Source: RGIG9041 sp045541455
GTDB lineage: Bacteria; Bacillota; Clostridia; Oscillospirales; QAKW01
DNA: 44,580 bases
NCBI GenBank assembly: GCA_045541455.1
Contig: JAZQJA010000054.1
Span: 1 to 44,580 of the forward strand
Reading direction: 5' to 3'
Shown in pieces: positions 42,624-44,580 of the stretch. The notes beneath the pieces were generated by a model that was given only the letters and a program-made list of their open reading frames with translations, did not search any database and was not told where the DNA came from. The first letter of the stretch is position 1; the number at the start of each line of letters is the position of its first letter. Both the position numbers and the translations under genes were made by a program.

Positions 42624-44580
42624 GTGGATAAATTAATTGGTAAAACATTAAACGATAGATATATTGTTACAGAAATTGTCGGTGTCGGTGGTATGGCGAT
42701 TGTATACAAGGCATTTGATAAAGTTGTTAACCGTGTTGTTGCGGTAAAAGTTCTAAAAGAGGAGTTTATGTCTGACGCTCAGTTTAGACGCAGATTCACA
42801 AATGAGTCAAAAGCAATTACTATGCTGTCTCAAAATAATATTGTTGATGTTTACGATGTTTGCCTTGAGGGAGATATGATGTATATCGTTATGGAATACA
42901 TAGACGGTATTACTCTAAAAGAATATATTGACAAAGTAAAAGTATTGGAATGGCATGAAGCTGCTTTTTATATCAAACAAATTTTAAAGGCTATGTCGCA
43001 TGCTCACGAGCGTGGAATTGTCCATAGAGATTTAAAGCCTCATAATATTATGCTTTTACGTGACGGTACAATTAAAGTCACTGATTTTGGCATTGCAAAA
43101 CTTTCTAAGTTTGACACGCAAACTATTACTGATAAAGCTATAGGTTCTGTTCACTATATCAGCCCTGAACAAGCAAGTGGCGACAGAACTGATGAAAAAA
43201 CCGATATTTATTCTGTTGGTGTTATGCTTTATGAAATGTTGACTGGAACTTTACCTTTTGTTGCCGACAATGCCGTTTCCGTTGCACTTATGCAAGTTCA
43301 GGCTCAACCTAAACTTCCGCGCGAAATTAATGAAAGCATACCCGAAGGTATTGAGGAAATTACAATTAAGGCAATGATGAAGGATCCTGACATGAGATAC
43401 TCTTCAGCTGCAGCTATGTTTAGTGATTTAGTTCATGTCGAAGAAAATCCGGAAATTGTTTTTGGATATTTAACTATAAACGAGCCTGCAGAAGAAAAAA
43501 CATTCACAGAAGATAATTCACCAACGAAATTTGTTGACATTTCAAATAATCAATTAGATGACGAAGAAGATTATTACGACGATTATGACGAAGACCACGA
43601 AGAAGATGAATCGAAATTCAAGGCATTTTGGTTACCAATAATTTGTGGCATAGGCTCTGCGTTATTAGTTATCATGTTAGTTGTTGTGGGCATCGTTTAT
43701 TTTCCTGAACTCAAAGGCGCAGTAACTAATTCTAATGCAGTTGTCGAAAAAGTCATTGTAAAGAATTATGTAGGGCAGGATTATGATACAGTTTATGCCG
43801 AAAATGCAACAGGTCTTTTATTTGAACGCTCAAATGTTTTAAGTGATGAAAAAGAAGGTACTATTCTTTCTCAAGACCCTGCTGCCGACACTGAAGTAGA
43901 TAAAGGTTCAACAATAACTTTTAAAGTAAGTACCGGCGTTGAAACAGTTCAGGTCCCCGATGTATCAAACAAATATTATGAGATAGCACTTGAAGAACTG
44001 TATAACTTAGGAATCGATTACAGAACAAAATATATTTCAAATGATACAGTAAAAGAGAATTATGTTGTTTATACTGATCCCAAAGCATTTACAGAAATCA
44101 AATCCGATACAACAATTACCGTTTATATCAGTTCGGGCGCCGAAATAGTAACAACTACTGTACCTGACGTTTTAAATAGAAGTGAAAGTGACGCAGTAAA
44201 CAAATTAGCAGAAAGTAATCTTAAAGCTGATAAAATATATGTTTACGACGATACCGTTCCTACCGATTGTGTAATTAGTCAAAATATTGAAGCTGGCACA
44301 AAAGTAGATGAGGGCTCAACTGTTGAAATTACTATTAGCTTAGGTCCAAAGCCGGAAGAAAATCCGGATGATACTCAAAATCCAGATGATACACAAAATC
44401 CGGACGATACACAAAACCCGGATGATACTCAAAATCCAGATGATACACAAAATCCGGACAACACTCAAAATCCAGATGATACACAAAATCCGGACAACAC
44501 TCAAAATCCAGACGATACACAAAACCCAGACAACACTCAAAATCCAGACGATACACAAAACCCAGACAACACTCAAAATC
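42624..44580 (+). CDS. PASTA-domain Ser/Thr protein kinase (PrkC/StkP type), 3' end outside window
   Basis: Membrane sensor kinase that responds to peptidoglycan fragments or lipid II and phosphorylates division and wall proteins. The cytoplasmic Hanks kinase (about 10-275) has glycine loop GVGGMAIVY, K42, HRD at 134-136, DFG at 154-156 and GSVHYISPEQA. A strongly acidic juxtamembrane stretch (312-329) precedes the transmembrane helix (about 336-360). Three PASTA repeats follow (about 370-440, 440-507, 508-577). From residue 580 the protein enters NPDDTQ/NPDNTQ repeats and is still open at the window end (652 codons). Start is GTG behind GGAGG at 42611-42615. It is 12 nt from the phosphatase. 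Confidence 0.96.
   Translation, partial: MDKLIGKTLNDRYIVTEIVGVGGMAIVYKAFDKVVNRVVAVKVLKEEFMSDAQFRRRFTNESKAITMLSQNNIVDVYDVCLEGDMMYIVMEYIDGITLKEYIDKVKVLEWHEAAFYIKQILKAMSHAHERGIVHRDLKPHNIMLLRDGTIKVTDFGIAKLSKFDTQTITDKAIGSVHYISPEQASGDRTDEKTDIYSVGVMLYEMLTGTLPFVADNAVSVALMQVQAQPKLPREINESIPEGIEEITIKAMMKDPDMRYSSAAAMFSDLVHVEENPEIVFGYLTINEPAEEKTFTEDNSPTKFVDISNNQLDDEEDYYDDYDEDHEEDESKFKAFWLPIICGIGSALLVIMLVVVGIVYFPELKGAVTNSNAVVEKVIVKNYVGQDYDTVYAENATGLLFERSNVLSDEKEGTILSQDPAADTEVDKGSTITFKVSTGVETVQVPDVSNKYYEIALEELYNLGIDYRTKYISNDTVKENYVVYTDPKAFTEIKSDTTITVYISSGAEIVTTTVPDVLNRSESDAVNKLAESNLKADKIYVYDDTVPTDCVISQNIEAGTKVDEGSTVEITISLGPKPEENPDDTQNPDDTQNPDDTQNPDDTQNPDDTQNPDNTQNPDDTQNPDNTQNPDDTQNPDNTQNPDDTQNPDNTQN
44361..44580 (+). 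repeat. In-frame 18-bp tandem repeat (minisatellite) in kinase tail
   Basis: Twelve complete 18-bp units from 44361 to 44576 and the first 4 bases of a thirteenth, all in frame with the kinase. Each encodes NPDDTQ or NPDNTQ. From unit 5 the two forms alternate, giving a 36-bp higher-order repeat; units 5-6 equal 7-8, and 9-10 equal 11-12, base for base. The array continues beyond the window. Confidence 0.98.

Noticed and set aside
44335..44576. Minus-strand open frames over the repeat array with periodic translations
   Set aside because: They only mirror the 18-bp repeat of the kinase gene on the other strand; no start region or ribosome site.
44361..44580. CRISPR array
   Set aside because: The repeats are directly joined, 18 bp, coding in frame, and have no unique spacers or cas genes.
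1..44580. Mobile elements, prophage genes, toxin-antitoxin pairs or a foreign island
   Set aside because: No transposase, integrase, phage or small paired genes were seen, and composition and spacing look even throughout.

Overview
The window is an AT-rich stretch of a Bacillota chromosome, most likely Clostridia. Evidence for this is the presence of both PolC and DnaE replicases, WhiA, SepF, DivIVA, a RemA/DUF370 protein, a PASTA-domain Ser/Thr kinase with its PP2C phosphatase, MiaB next to a RicF/YlbF-like protein, and gene orders close to the Bacillus ylm and ylo clusters. I cannot name a genus. All protein genes and the single tRNA lie on the + strand. Genes are packed tightly, many with ATGA or TAATG overlaps, and no gene-free stretch exceeds 300 bases. 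I saw no mobile element, CRISPR array, phage gene or horizontally acquired island.

Layout: (1) 1-12924 is one co-oriented run: miaB (5' end outside the window), a RicF/YlbF-like gene, mutS, mutL, miaA, a membrane-anchored HlyD-fold gene, yggS, sepF, yggT, ylmH, divIVA, lspA and rluD. It joins tRNA modification and mismatch repair to the division/envelope cluster. (2) 13040-28650, behind a good sigma-A-type promoter: pyrH, frr, uppS, cdsA, dxr, rseP, ispG, polC, murB, whiA and dnaE. It covers UMP supply, ribosome recycling, the MEP isoprenoid pathway and its lipid-carrier use, membrane proteolysis, peptidoglycan precursor synthesis and replication. (3) 28663-32907 holds short units with their own signals: pfkA, tRNA-Leu(CAA), a stand-alone formyltransferase-like gene, and a type III glutamine synthetase (glnN type) whose leader carries a terminator-like hairpin. 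(4) 32911-44580: yicC, remA, gmk, rpoZ, priA, def, fmt, a membrane zinc peptidase, rsmB, rlmN, a PP2C phosphatase and a PASTA kinase that runs off the window.

The region is overwhelmingly housekeeping and I do not see a clearly new multi-gene system. The points most worth a second look are: the in-frame 18-bp minisatellite giving the PASTA kinase a long NPDDTQ/NPDNTQ tail; the promoter-hairpin-T-run leader of the glutamine synthetase; a possible AUC start for rlmN; the HlyD-fold membrane protein embedded in the division cluster without an exporter; the Cys-tailed RicF-like protein beside miaB; the orphan formyltransferase; and several departures from the usual order (no rpsB-tsf before pyrH, no coaBC between rpoZ and priA, no rapZ/yvcK between murB and whiA).
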